NCBI RefSeq assembly: GCF_018390595.1
Contig: NZ_JAHBAV010000030.1
Coordinates: forward strand, 6,778-40,575
Length of the DNA: 33,798 bases
Direction of reading: 5' to 3'
Origin: Dietzia massiliensis
Lineage (GTDB): Bacteria; Actinomycetota; Actinomycetes; Mycobacteriales; Mycobacteriaceae
Shown here: positions 23,948 to 31,756 of the stretch, piece after piece
How the letters are laid out: each line of letters starts with the position of its first letter
Numbering within the stretch: the first letter of the stretch is position 1
Notes under the pieces: model-generated
What the model saw: the letters and a program-made list of their open reading frames with translations, nothing else
Database searches by the model: none
What the model was told of the DNA's origin: nothing
Position numbers and translations under genes: made by a program

Positions 23948-25381
23948 CTACTCCATCTCCTCCAGCGAGCGGCCGGTCGTCTCGGGGATGAACCGCGCCA
24001 CGAACAGCAGCGAGAGCAGCGCCGCCACCGCGTAGAAGCCGTAGGTGAACGGCAGGCTGAACTCGGCCATCGGCGGAAAGGCGGTCGACACGGCGAAGTT
24101 CGCCAGCCACTGCGCGGCCGCCGCCAATCCCAGCGCGGTGGAGCGGATCCGGTTGTTGAACATCTCGCCGAGCAGCACCCACACCGCCGGGCCCCACGAC
24201 ATGCCGAAGAACACGACGAAGCCGTTGGCCGCGATCAGCGCGACGAGCCCGGAGGTGTCGCCGAGCTGCGGGGCGAGTTCGCCGTCCGGCCCGGCGACCA
24301 TGGTGGCCTGGCTGAACATCGCCGCCATCACCGCCAGGCAGACCGTCATGCCGACGGAGCCGATCATGAGCAGCCTGCGACGCCCGATCTTGTCGATGAG
24401 CGCGATCGCCACGATCGTGACCACGATGTTCGTCACCGACGTGATGACCGACTGGGTGAACGCGTCCTCCTCGGCGAAGCCGACCGACTGCCACAGCGTC
24501 GTGGAGTAGTAGAAGATCACGTTGATGCCCACGGCCTGCTGGAAGACCGACAGGATGATGCCGATCCACACGATGGGCAGGAAGTTCCACCCGCCCGGGC
24601 GGATCAGGTCCCGCCACGACTGGCGGCGGTCCTCGCGGACGGTCGCCCGGATCTCGCGGATGCGGGAGTCGATGCCGCCCTCCTGGATCGACCGCAGCAC
24701 GCGTTTGGCCTCGTCGACCATCCCGCGGCCCACCAGGTAGCGCGGCGATTCGGGGATCATCAGCGCCAGCACGCCGTAGGCCACCGCGGGGATCACCTCC
24801 GCCCAGAACATCCACCGCCAGGCCGCCGCCCCGAACCACAACTCCTCGATCGCGCCGCCGGCCACTCCCGCCAGCCACGCGTCCGAGAGCAGTGCCACGA
24901 AGATGCCCGAGACGATCGCGAGCTGCTGTAGCGAACCGAGGCGACCTCGGACGGCCGGCGGCGCGACCTCCGCGATGTACGCCGGCGCGATGACCGACGC
25001 GGCGCCCACCCCGAGCCCACCGAGGACACGCCAGGCGATGAGGTCCCACGGGCCGAACGCGAGCCCCGATCCCAGGGCGCTCGCGAGAAACAACACCGCC
25101 GCCAGGACCATGACGCGGGTGCGGCCCCACCGGTCGGCCAGTCGCCCGGCCAGGTAGGCGCCGAGGATGCATCCGAGCAACGCCGAGGACACCGTGAACC
25201 CGATCAGCCCGGCACCGATCCCGAAGTCCTGCTGCACCGCGTCGACCGCGCCGTTGATGACCGCGGTGTCGAAGCCGAACAGGAACCCGCCGAGCGCGGC
25301 TACCAGGGAGATGATCACCACCCGGCCCGTGTGGAACGACTCCTCGTCGGACGGCTGTCGGGACGTCTGCTGTGTGGACAT
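23948..25381 (-). CDS. MFS sugar porter (GalP/XylE type)
   Basis: 477 residues with twelve hydrophobic helices and the full sugar-porter signature set: GRLADRWGRTR after helix 2, PESPRYL before the central loop, FQQAVGINVIFYYS in helix 7, IDKIGRRRLL in the 8-9 loop, WGPAVWVLLGEMF in helix 10, and PETTGRSLEEME at the end. Members import sugars or polyols by proton symport or facilitated diffusion across the inner membrane. The actual sugar cannot be assigned. It starts at ATG 25381 and is divergent from the ketosteroid-isomerase-like gene. The KstR-like box between them lies on the isomerase promoter. Confidence 0.93.
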   Translation of the reverse strand: MSTQQTSRQPSDEESFHTGRVVIISLVAALGGFLFGFDTAVINGAVDAVQQDFGIGAGLIGFTVSSALLGCILGAYLAGRLADRWGRTRVMVLAAVLFLASALGSGLAFGPWDLIAWRVLGGLGVGAASVIAPAYIAEVAPPAVRGRLGSLQQLAIVSGIFVALLSDAWLAGVAGGAIEELWFGAAAWRWMFWAEVIPAVAYGVLALMIPESPRYLVGRGMVDEAKRVLRSIQEGGIDSRIREIRATVREDRRQSWRDLIRPGGWNFLPIVWIGIILSVFQQAVGINVIFYYSTTLWQSVGFAEEDAFTQSVITSVTNIVVTIVAIALIDKIGRRRLLMIGSVGMTVCLAVMAAMFSQATMVAGPDGELAPQLGDTSGLVALIAANGFVVFFGMSWGPAVWVLLGEMFNNRIRSTALGLAAAAQWLANFAVSTAFPPMAEFSLPFTYGFYAVAALLSLLFVARFIPETTGRSLEEME

Positions 25382-25506
25382 GCGTACCCCGCTCCCCGGG
25401 CCCGCCGGCCCTGTGACAGTGGTGAGAGGAGGGTAGGACTGGGGCGGGAGAGGCGCAACCGACGAGGAGGCCGACCGGGAAATACCCCGGTGCGCGCCCG
25501 CGGCGT

Positions 25507-25524
25507 GAGAACACGTTCTAGGCT
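25507..25524 (+). promoter_or_regulatory. KstR-like operator overlapping -10 box
   Basis: GAGAACACGTTCTA (25507-25520) matches the KstR consensus TnnAACnnGTTnnA except for G in place of the first T. Its last two bases start TAGGCT (25519-25524), a TANNNT -10 box for the isomerase-like gene, so binding would block initiation. The gene starts 38 nt later. Confidence 0.7.
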
Positions 25525-25562
25525 CGGGTCACCTCGTCGTCGTCACCGAAAGGCCACCCACC

Positions 25563-25946
25563 ATGAGCGCCGCAGCCACCGCACCCGAGCAGATCCGCGC
25601 CACCGCGCAGTCCTACGTCGACGCGCTCGTCGCCGGCGACCTCGAGGCCGTCATGGCCCTCTACGCCGACGACGCCACCGTCGAGGACCCCGTCGGCGGC
25701 GGCACCGTGCACGAGGGCGCGGACGCGATCCGCGCCTTCTACTCCACCGTCACCGCGCTGAAGATCGAGGCGAAGGTCCTCGAGACCCGCGTGTGCGGCA
25801 ACGACCTGCTGTTCAACTTCGAGATCACCACCCACTTCGACGGCGGCTCCAAGGCGACCATCAACGTGTGGGACCTCATGGTGCACAACGACCAGGGCAA
25901 GGTCGCCTCGATGCGCGCCTACTGGACCCCGGAGAACATGAGCTAA
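25563..25946 (+). CDS. Steroid delta-isomerase-like protein (KSI fold)
   Basis: 127 residues, the size of bacterial 3-oxo-Delta5-steroid isomerase. The start, YVDALVAGDLEAV then LYADDATVEDPVG, follows Comamonas KSI closely. The three catalytic positions of that enzyme (Tyr14, Asp38, Asp99) correspond here to Tyr18, Asp42 and Asp104 (in NVWDLMV), all kept. The known reaction moves the Delta5 double bond to Delta4 through a dienolate held by the Tyr/Asp oxyanion hole. A KstR-like operator on its promoter supports a role in sterol or steroid use. ATG 25563 has a GAAAGG site. It is monocistronic as far as seen. Confidence 0.85.
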   Translation: MSAAATAPEQIRATAQSYVDALVAGDLEAVMALYADDATVEDPVGGGTVHEGADAIRAFYSTVTALKIEAKVLETRVCGNDLLFNFEITTHFDGGSKATINVWDLMVHNDQGKVASMRAYWTPENMS

Positions 25947-26233
25947 TCGCGGCCGCTCGTATACCAACATGGTGTGCGTCGACAAGTGGGTACTGACCTG
26001 CATGTTCGACACCCGTTTCGCACCGGGCGTAACCACCGGAGGCCAACGCAACAACGGCGCGATGCTCGCCGAAGCCTGGCCACGCAATGGCGAGCCCTCG
26101 CTACCCGCCATGACTAGCTCCGTCCACCTGCCGCCCCGGCGTCACCTCCGCTCCATGCCGACCTGGCTACGCGATGCAGTAGACAAGCCCTAGCGGTTTC
26201 ACCATTGTCGCTCCCGGATAAGCGGCCGCTAGC
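25947..26233. other. Low-GC spacer flanked by GCGGCCGCT repeats
   Basis: 287 bp without a recognised gene, more A/T-rich than both flanks. The 9-bp sequence GCGGCCGCT occurs near each end (25949-25957 and 26222-26230) in direct orientation. A plus-strand frame of 74 codons at 25969-26193 exists but lacks a ribosome site and resembles nothing I know. A half-site CGGTTTCA (26194-26201) matches half of the island operator at 30935. The spacer may mark the boundary of the catabolic island. Confidence 0.4.
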
Positions 26234-26929
26234 ATGACCGGTATGTCCAGCGACCGCGATAACAGCACGGCGGCCCCCGACCTCGTCGATGCTGCACGGC
26301 TGGGTGCCCAGCCGCAGCCGCAGACGGAGCGTGGCCGGCGCACCCGTGACGCTCTGATCGCGGCCGCGCGCACGGTGTTCGAGCGCGATGGTTACGTTGA
26401 TTCCCGGCTCGTAGACATTGCCGCCGAGGCCAAATGTTCGATTGGCAGCTTCTACACGTGGTTCGACAGCAAGGACGAGGTTCTTGCTGCTGTCCTGTAC
26501 CAAGCGCAAAGCGACATGCTCCATCCGGGGACGGGCCGTATCGAGGCGAGCGATGACCCGGTCGCGATCATCGCCGCCAGCAACCGCGCCTACTTCGAAG
26601 CCTATCGGCGCAACGCCCGGCTGAACGTGCTCCTGCAGGAGGTGGCGGCGCTCAATCCCCGATTCCGCGAGCTGCGCAACGCCCGCACGATGGCCTTCGT
26701 CACGCGTAACGCGCGTGCCATAGCGGATCTGCAGGAACGGGGCCTGGCAGATCGCGGTGTCGACGCCTCGATGGCGGCGATGGCGCTGTCCGGCATGGTC
26801 GCCCGATTGGCCTTCGAATCCTTTACCGGGGGCGCGGTGGTCGAGTCCATCGACGAACTCGTCGAAACAGCGACCCGGTTGTGGACCAATGCCCTGGGCC
26901 TGACGACGCCGGAGTTGCGCGCGGACTGA
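26234..26929 (+). CDS. TetR/AcrR-family regulator
   Basis: 231 residues. After a 33-residue leader the TetR helix-turn-helix is clear: TRDALIAAARTVFERDGYVD, then LVDIAAEAKCSIGSFYTWFDSKDEVL (in pieces IAAEAKCSIGSFYTWF). The C-terminal ligand domain carries YFEAYRRNARLNVLLQEVA and a long MAALSGMVARLAFESF-like helix similar in layout to regulators of lipid and steroid genes. ATG 26234 and ATG 26243 are both possible; neither has a good ribosome site. The wobble bases are less GC-rich than in upstream genes. As the only regulator in the 26-33.8 kb island, it is the best candidate to bind the TGAA palindromes at 27786-27820 and 30935-30948. Confidence 0.9.
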   Translation: MTGMSSDRDNSTAAPDLVDAARLGAQPQPQTERGRRTRDALIAAARTVFERDGYVDSRLVDIAAEAKCSIGSFYTWFDSKDEVLAAVLYQAQSDMLHPGTGRIEASDDPVAIIAASNRAYFEAYRRNARLNVLLQEVAALNPRFRELRNARTMAFVTRNARAIADLQERGLADRGVDASMAAMALSGMVARLAFESFTGGAVVESIDELVETATRLWTNALGLTTPELRAD

Positions 26930-26948
26930 GGCGTCCAGCGCGCAACTC
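26912..26948. terminator. Bidirectional terminator at TetR stop
   Basis: GAGTTGCGCGC (26912-26922) and GCGCGCAACTC (26938-26948) form a perfect 11-bp stem, with further GGAC/GTCC pairing inside. It includes the last codons of the TetR gene and ends 8 bp before the stop of the convergent SDR gene. Confidence 0.7.
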
Positions 26949-26955
26949 CGCGCGG

Positions 26956-27741
26956 TCAGCGGGCGATGTTGACCCCGCCGTCGACGGCGAGAGTGCTGCC
27001 GACGACATAGTCGCCGGCGTCCGAGGCCAGGTAGATCGCCGCGGCCGCCATGTCCTCGGGACGGCCGATACGGCCGGAGGGGATCTCGCCGGCGATCTCC
27101 TCGGCGTGGTCGCGGGCCTCCTTGTTCATCGCGGACGCGAATGCGCCAGGGGCGATCGCGCTGACGATGATGCCCTCGGGAGCCAGGCGCACCGCCATGC
27201 GCTTGGTCAGGTGGACGATGCCGGCCTTGCTCGCGTGGTAGGAGTACGTCTCCATCGGGTTGAGGGAGAGCCCGTCGATCGAAGCGATGTTGATGACCTT
27301 GGCGAGGTGGCCCGTGCTCTCGCGTCCTGCCAGCAGCAGTTGCTTGGCGGCCTGGGTGAGGAAGAAGGGCGCCTTGACGTTGAGGTCCATCACCTTGTCC
27401 CAACCGCTTTCGGGGAAGTCGTCGAAGGCCTCTCCCCACGCTGCACCGGCGTTGTTGACGAGGATGTCGAGATGGTCCTCGTTCTCGCGGAATGCGTTGA
27501 GGAGGGCGGCGATGCCAGCGGTCGTGGAGATGTCGTACGGCAGGGCGACGCACCGCCCTTCGCCGTAGGTCGCGGACAGCTCGTCGGCGGTGGTCAGGCA
27601 GGCCTCTGACTTGCGCGCGGTGATGTAGACGGTCGCGCCCTGGGCGAGCAGGCCTTCGGCGATCATGCGGCCGATGCCGCGGGACCCGCCGGTGACGAGG
27701 GCGACGCGTCCATCGAGAGAGAAGAGGGCGGGAATGTCCAT
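26956..27741 (-). CDS. SDR, RhlG-like 3-ketoacyl reductase
   Basis: 261 residues. TGGSRGIG at 17-24, NNAGAAWGEAF at 96-106, Ser154 in NIASIDG, and the active-site Tyr168-Lys172 (YHASK) define a classical SDR. FSLDGRVALVTGGSRGIG, ITARKSEACLTTADEL and the late SGRIGRPEDMAAAAIYLA resemble Pseudomonas RhlG, an NADPH-dependent 3-ketoacyl (ACP/CoA) reductase, and related gluconate 5-dehydrogenase-like enzymes. No other rhamnolipid gene is present, so biosurfactant synthesis is not implied. ATG 27741 follows GAAGGAC. It is divergent from the CurA operon across the operator region, so it is probably controlled together with it. Confidence 0.87.
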   Translation of the reverse strand: MDIPALFSLDGRVALVTGGSRGIGRMIAEGLLAQGATVYITARKSEACLTTADELSATYGEGRCVALPYDISTTAGIAALLNAFRENEDHLDILVNNAGAAWGEAFDDFPESGWDKVMDLNVKAPFFLTQAAKQLLLAGRESTGHLAKVINIASIDGLSLNPMETYSYHASKAGIVHLTKRMAVRLAPEGIIVSAIAPGAFASAMNKEARDHAEEIAGEIPSGRIGRPEDMAAAAIYLASDAGDYVVGSTLAVDGGVNIAR

Positions 27742-27785
27742 TGTTGTCCTTCGTTCGGGTGCAGTGGGTCGACTCGAGATTCGAT

Positions 27786-27820
27786 TGAATCCCGATTCAT
27801 ACTAGTTGAACCTAGATTCA
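27786..27820. promoter_or_regulatory. Tandem TGAA palindromes, TetR operator candidate
   Basis: TGAATC-CC-GATTCA (27786-27799) is perfect; TGAACC-TA-GATTCA (27807-27820) has one mismatch. Their offset is 21 bp, two helical turns. TTGAAC (27806-27811) inside the second copy could be a -35 for the CurA operon, with GAGGCT 17 nt later as a weak -10. The second copy shares TAGTTGAACCT with the site at 30925-30935. Confidence 0.65.
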
Positions 27821-27871
27821 GATTGTGGGAGGCTGACGAACAAACCCCGCACCGAACACAGGAGTCGACCT

Positions 27872-28882
27872 ATGTCCCAGACCTCGCAGGAGATCCGTCT
27901 CGCCGCCCGCCCGCAAGGCCGCCCAGACTCCAGTACCTGGGATCTCACCAGCACCGAAATCCCGGACCCGGGTCCCGGTCAGATCCTCGTACGCGTCGAT
28001 CTGATCTCCCTCGACCCGGCGATGCGCGGATGGCTGAACGACGTGCGGTCCTACATTCCCCCGGTCGGGATCGGAGACGTCATGCGGGCACTGGGCGCCG
28101 GCGAGGTGATCGCCTCGGAGCACCCGGACTTCGCCGTCGGCGACCGGGTCACCGGCAGTTTCGGCGTGTGCGAGTACGCGCTGTCAGACGGCAAGGGGGT
28201 GGACCGTATCGACACCGACATCGCCCCGATGGGCACCTGGCTAGGCGCGCTCGGCATGCCCGGCATGACCGCGTACTTCGGCCTCCACGACGTCGGCCGA
28301 CTCCGGGCCGGTGACACAGTCCTGGTCTCCGCGGCGGCCGGGGCGGTCGGGAGCACCGTCGCGCAGCTGGCCAAGGCGAAAGGGGCCCGCGTCATCGGCG
28401 TCGCCGGTGGTCCGGACAAGGTGTCCTGGCTCCGCGAGCTCGGACTCGACGAGGTCATCGACCGGCGGGAGGGCGACCTCCTGCGCCAGGTCCGCAACGC
28501 CGCCCCCGACGGAATCGACATCTACTTCGATAACGTCGGGGGCGAGCTCCTCGACGCGGCACTGGCCAACCTGCGCCGCGGCGCCCGGGTCGTGCTGTGT
28601 GGGGCTGTGTCGACGTACAACGACGAGACCCTCGCCGACGGCCCGCGGCGGTACATGTCCCTTCTGGTCTTCCGCGCCACGATGCAGGGGTTCGTCGTGT
28701 TCGACTACGCGGACCGCTACGCCGAGGCCGTCGCCGAGATCTCGGAACTCATCGCCGAGGGGCGCCTCGTCGCGACCGAAACGATCCTCGAGGGCGGGGT
28801 GCCTGCTTTCCCGGACGCCCTGCTCGGCCTCTTCGACGGGGTCAACACCGGCAAGCTTCTGCTGAGAATCCGAAAGGGCTGA
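27872..28882 (+). CDS. CurA/PTGR-type NADPH-dependent reductase
   Basis: 336 residues of the zinc-free medium-chain dehydrogenase superfamily (leukotriene B4 12-hydroxydehydrogenase / CurA / YncB branch). LDPAMRGWLND near 52-62 and MPGMTAYFGLHDVG are family marks; SAAAGAVGSTVAQLAK is the cofactor-binding turn, and NVGGELLDAAL follows. No catalytic zinc ligands. Known relatives reduce the C=C bond of alpha,beta-unsaturated ketones or enoyl compounds with NADPH. ATG 27872 has AGGAG at ideal spacing. It is the first gene of an operon with a quinone oxidoreductase (2-nt gap) and a thioesterase (overlap), under the tandem TGAA palindromes. Confidence 0.9.
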   Translation: MSQTSQEIRLAARPQGRPDSSTWDLTSTEIPDPGPGQILVRVDLISLDPAMRGWLNDVRSYIPPVGIGDVMRALGAGEVIASEHPDFAVGDRVTGSFGVCEYALSDGKGVDRIDTDIAPMGTWLGALGMPGMTAYFGLHDVGRLRAGDTVLVSAAAGAVGSTVAQLAKAKGARVIGVAGGPDKVSWLRELGLDEVIDRREGDLLRQVRNAAPDGIDIYFDNVGGELLDAALANLRRGARVVLCGAVSTYNDETLADGPRRYMSLLVFRATMQGFVVFDYADRYAEAVAEISELIAEGRLVATETILEGGVPAFPDALLGLFDGVNTGKLLLRIRKG

Positions 28883-28884
28883 CC

Positions 28885-29838
28885 ATGCGCGCCATCCACA
28901 TCTCCTCTCTCGATGGCCCGGACGCCGTCGAGGTCGTCGAGCTCCCCGACCTCCGCGACAACGAGCTCGTGACCATAGAGGTCAAAGCGGCCGGGGTCGC
29001 CTTCCCCGAGTTGCTCCAGACCCGAGGCCTGTACCAGCTCAAGCCCGAGCTCCCCTTCGTCCCGGGGGCGGAGGTCGCCGGTGTCGTCACCGCTGCGCCC
29101 GAGGGCAGCGGCCTGGCTGTCGGTGACCGCGTGGCGGCCCTGACGCTGCTCGGTGGCTTCGCGGAGCAGGCCCTGGCGCGCCCCGACCTCACCTTCGCAC
29201 TGCCGGACGAGGTCGGCTTCGAGGAGGCGGCATCCTTCACCTTCAACTACGCGACGGTCTACTTCGCCCTCGTCGAGCGCGGTCACCTCGCCGAGGGTGA
29301 GACCGTCCTCGTCCACGGCGCCGCGGGCGGGATCGGGACCGCGGCCATCCAGATGGCGAAGGCGTTCGGGGCGGGCAAGGTCATCGGAGTGGTCTCCACG
29401 CCGGAGAAGGGCGAGATTGCCCGCGCTGCGGGCGCGGACGAGGTGGTCCCGGCCGACGGCTTCCTCGAGGCGGTCGGCAAAGCGAGCGTCGACATCGTCG
29501 TCGATCCCGTCGGTGGTGAACGGTTCACCGACTCGCTGCGCTCCCTGCGGGAGCACGGCCGTCTTCTCGTCATCGGCTTCACCGCCGGATCCATCCCCGA
29601 GGTGAAGGTCAACCGGCTCCTGCTGAACAACGTCTCCGTCGTGGGAGTCGGATGGGGTGCCTACGCGTTATCCCGCCCCGGCCATGTCGGCAGGGAGTGG
29701 GAGGCGATGCTGCCGCACCTAAGAAGCGGGGCTCTGCGGCCCGTCGTCGGCGCCACTCATCCACTAGAGGACGCCTCCGTTGCACTGCGCTCCCTCGAGG
29801 GGCGTTCGGTCACCGGCAAGGTCGTGCTGGTGCCGTGA
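28885..29838 (+). CDS. Quinone oxidoreductase-like MDR protein
   Basis: 317 residues, also zinc-free MDR but in the QOR group: AAGVAFPELLQTRGLYQ in the catalytic domain, FVPGAEVAGVV, and the nucleotide fold LVHGAAGGIGTAAIQMAK with DPVGGERFTDSLR afterwards. Relatives reduce quinones or enones with NADPH; some serve as acyl-CoA-side enoyl reductases. It follows the CurA-type gene by 2 nt and overlaps the thioesterase by GTGA, so the three products are made together. Two different C=C reductases in one operon suggest that the substrate passes through more than one unsaturated intermediate. Confidence 0.9.
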   Translation: MRAIHISSLDGPDAVEVVELPDLRDNELVTIEVKAAGVAFPELLQTRGLYQLKPELPFVPGAEVAGVVTAAPEGSGLAVGDRVAALTLLGGFAEQALARPDLTFALPDEVGFEEAASFTFNYATVYFALVERGHLAEGETVLVHGAAGGIGTAAIQMAKAFGAGKVIGVVSTPEKGEIARAAGADEVVPADGFLEAVGKASVDIVVDPVGGERFTDSLRSLREHGRLLVIGFTAGSIPEVKVNRLLLNNVSVVGVGWGAYALSRPGHVGREWEAMLPHLRSGALRPVVGATHPLEDASVALRSLEGRSVTGKVVLVP

Positions 29839-30338
29839 GACAGAACCTGCCCTCCGTGGAGGAGGTCGACCAGATCCCGGCGGCGTGCAGTACGGTCGCC
29901 GCAGGCGAGTGGGAGGACGGCAACGGCCACGTCAACGTCGCTCACTTCTACGGCTTCCACATCCGCGGGGCTGAGGAGGAGTTGCGTCGAGTGGGAATCG
30001 ACGAGGCCTACCGTGCCAGCCGGCGGATGGGGGTCTTCAGTATGGAGCAGCACCTCAAGTTCTTCGACGAAGTGCGGATCGGTGAGGAGATCTCGGTCCA
30101 CGTCCGGTGGCTCGACCGCGGGGACAAGGTGTTTCACGGCATCTCGGTGATCGTCAACCGTACTACCGGGCGGATCGCCAACACGCTCGAGATGATCGAG
30201 GGCCACGTCGACCTCACCGCGCGACGGACGGCGCCCTTCCCCGCCGGCGTCGCGCAGCGGATCGATGAGCAGGTAGCCGCCCACCGAGGTCTCGGGTGGC
30301 AGCTCCCCCTCTCGGGGGCTATGGCCGTGCGCCACTAG
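29835..30338 (+). CDS. Hotdog-fold acyl-CoA thioesterase-like protein
   Basis: 167 residues. GNGHVNVAHFYGFHIRGAEEEL shows the 4HBT-type hotdog signature (here GNGHVNVAHFY, with His and Asn replacing the more common Asp-Tyr-xx-His-Val-Asn pattern). It is followed by EQHLKFFDEVRIGEEISVHVRW and IANTLEMIEGHVD (given in part). Such enzymes hydrolyse acyl-CoA; the specific chain is unknown, and binding-only relatives such as carnitine dehydrogenase-associated domains also exist. GTG 29835 overlaps the previous stop (GTGA). It is the last gene of its operon, ended by the hairpin at 30362-30398. Confidence 0.82.
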   Translation: MRQNLPSVEEVDQIPAACSTVAAGEWEDGNGHVNVAHFYGFHIRGAEEELRRVGIDEAYRASRRMGVFSMEQHLKFFDEVRIGEEISVHVRWLDRGDKVFHGISVIVNRTTGRIANTLEMIEGHVDLTARRTAPFPAGVAQRIDEQVAAHRGLGWQLPLSGAMAVRH

Positions 30339-30361
30339 GTCGAATCCGGACCGGGAACCAG

Positions 30362-30398
30362 AAAGGGACCGCACCTGCACTGCAGATGCGGTCCCTTT
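30362..30398. terminator. Bidirectional intrinsic terminator
   Basis: AAAGGGACCGCA (30362-30373) and TGCGGTCCCTTT (30387-30398) form a perfect 12-bp stem with a 13-nt loop, ending in a short T run on either strand. It serves the convergent thioesterase and MaoC genes. Confidence 0.88.
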
Positions 30399-30414
30399 TC
30401 GCGCGAGTAACGGG

Positions 30415-30885
30415 TCAGACCGTGAAGCGGCCGATCGACTCGGCGACCAGGATCGGCTTGTCGATGCCGTCGGCCTCGACGGTGAGTGTGGTGACGACTT
30501 TCACCGCGCCCGGGGCTGTCTCTTCAACCGAGGTCAGCGTGGCGCGCATCCGGATCCGAGAGTCCACCGGCAGCGGGTGGATGAAGCGGACCTTGTCGTA
30601 GCCGTAGTTGAGGCTGTGGGCGAACCCGTCGAAGGCCATCAGCTCTTCGAGAAAGGCGGGTGTGCGCGACAGGCTGTAGAGACCGTGCGCGATGGTCGAG
30701 CCGAACGGCGAGTCCGCCGCTCGCGCGGGGTCGACGTGGATCCACTGATGGTCGCCGGTGAGCTCGGCGAATTTGTCGATGCGCGACTGGTCAACGGTGT
30801 GCCACTCGGTGGGGCCGAGCTCTCGGCCCGAGAGGTCTTTCAGGTCCTGCACGGAAGTCGGGCGGTGTCGGGCGGTCTGGGTCAC
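30415..30885 (-). CDS. MaoC-family enoyl-CoA hydratase
   Basis: 156 residues. FAELTGDHQWIHVDPARA (39-56) is the hydratase-2 motif with the catalytic pair Asp45 and His50, followed by FGSTIAHGLYSLS, the usual overhanging segment; NYGYDKVRFIHPLPVDS and the last strands complete one hotdog domain. It is of the NodN-like single-domain type. Known activity: hydration of trans-2-enoyl-CoA to (R)-3-hydroxyacyl-CoA. GTG 30885 has AAGGAG at good spacing. It is divergent from the FabG-ligase operon with overlapping promoters (30921-30956), so the hydratase and 3-hydroxyacyl dehydrogenase steps would be switched on together. Confidence 0.9.
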   Translation of the reverse strand: MTQTARHRPTSVQDLKDLSGRELGPTEWHTVDQSRIDKFAELTGDHQWIHVDPARAADSPFGSTIAHGLYSLSRTPAFLEELMAFDGFAHSLNYGYDKVRFIHPLPVDSRIRMRATLTSVEETAPGAVKVVTTLTVEADGIDKPILVAESIGRFTV

Positions 30886-30920
30886 GCGGAACTCCTTGGG
30901 TCATGAACGTTGTGATTTCA

Positions 30921-30956
30921 ACCATAGTTGAACCTGAAACCGGATTCAACTAACAT
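30921..30956. promoter_or_regulatory. Overlapping divergent promoters with operator
   Basis: Plus: TTGAAC (30928-30933), 17-bp spacer, TAACAT (30951-30956). Minus: TTGAAT (30949-30944), 17-bp spacer, TATGGT (30926-30921). The palindrome TGAAAC-CG-GATTCA (30935-30948, one mismatch) lies between the -35 boxes. TAGTTGAACCT (30925-30935) is identical to 27803-27813. One bound regulator would block both directions. Confidence 0.7.
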
Positions 30957-30994
30957 GTGAGATAGATCGCAAACACGGATACTTGAGAGCTCAC

Positions 30995-31756
30995 ATGACC
31001 ACTGATCAGCAGCGTGTCGCCGTCGTGACCGGCGCCGCGCGGGGTATCGGCGCGGACGTCGCCCGGCGACTGGCCGGCGACGGAATGGCGGTGGCAGTAC
31101 TGGACCTGGACGAATCCACCTGTGCGGACGTCGTCGAGGACATCGTCGCCAACGGGGGCCGGGCGCTCGCGGTCGGCGCCGATGTGTCGGATCCCGACCA
31201 GGTCGAGGCCGCCGTTGCTCGGATCGCCGATCGACTCGGTGCGCCCACGGTGCTGGTCAACAATGCCGGCATCATCCGCGACAACCTGATCTTCAGGATG
31301 TCGGTCGAGGACTGGGACTCCGTCATGGCGGTCCACCTGCGCGGTGCCTTTCTCATGACCAAGGCCTGCCAGGCGTACATGACGCAGGAACGCTTCGGTC
31401 GTATCGTCAACCTCTCCTCGACATCGGCGCTGGGGAACCGGGGCCAGGTCAACTACTCTGCCGCGAAGGCCGGCATGCAAGGTCTGACCAAGACCCTCGC
31501 CATCGAACTCGGGAAGTTCGGCGTCACCGCCAACGCGATCGCCCCCGGATTCATCGAGACCGAGATGACCGCGGAAACCGCCGAGCGCATCGGGATCTCG
31601 TTCGACGACCTGAAGAATATGGCGCGCGACCAGGCGGCCGTCGGTCGCACGGGCACGCCCCACGACATCGCGCATGCCGTCTCCTTCTTCGCGAGCGAGG
31701 GCGCCGGCTTCACCACGGGCCAGGTTCTCTACGTTGCGGGCGGGCCGTGCGACTGA
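30995..31756 (+). CDS. FabG-like SDR (3-hydroxyacyl-CoA dehydrogenase)
   Basis: 253 residues. TGAARGIG at 12-19, NNAGIIRDNLIFRM at 89-102, Ser142 in NLSSTSA, and Tyr154-Lys158 (YSAAK) form a complete classical SDR; NAIAPGFIETEMT and GRTGTPHDIAHAVSFFASEGA follow, as in FabG/FabG4. Usual chemistry: NAD(P)-dependent interconversion of 3-oxoacyl and 3-hydroxyacyl thioesters. Next to a MaoC hydratase and an acyl-CoA ligase the oxidative direction is likelier. ATG 30995 is preferred to a TTG at 30983. Its stop overlaps the next start as TGATG. Confidence 0.9.
   Translation: MTTDQQRVAVVTGAARGIGADVARRLAGDGMAVAVLDLDESTCADVVEDIVANGGRALAVGADVSDPDQVEAAVARIADRLGAPTVLVNNAGIIRDNLIFRMSVEDWDSVMAVHLRGAFLMTKACQAYMTQERFGRIVNLSSTSALGNRGQVNYSAAKAGMQGLTKTLAIELGKFGVTANAIAPGFIETEMTAETAERIGISFDDLKNMARDQAAVGRTGTPHDIAHAVSFFASEGAGFTTGQVLYVAGGPCD

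Noticed and set aside
25969..26193. 74-codon plus-strand frame as a gene or transposase remnant
   Set aside because: No ribosome site, no recognisable motif on either strand, and no inverted terminal repeats.
26956..27741. Rhamnolipid biosynthesis locus, from the RhlG-like SDR
   Set aside because: No rhlA or rhlB homolog in the window; the SDR family is broad and the neighbours are catabolic.
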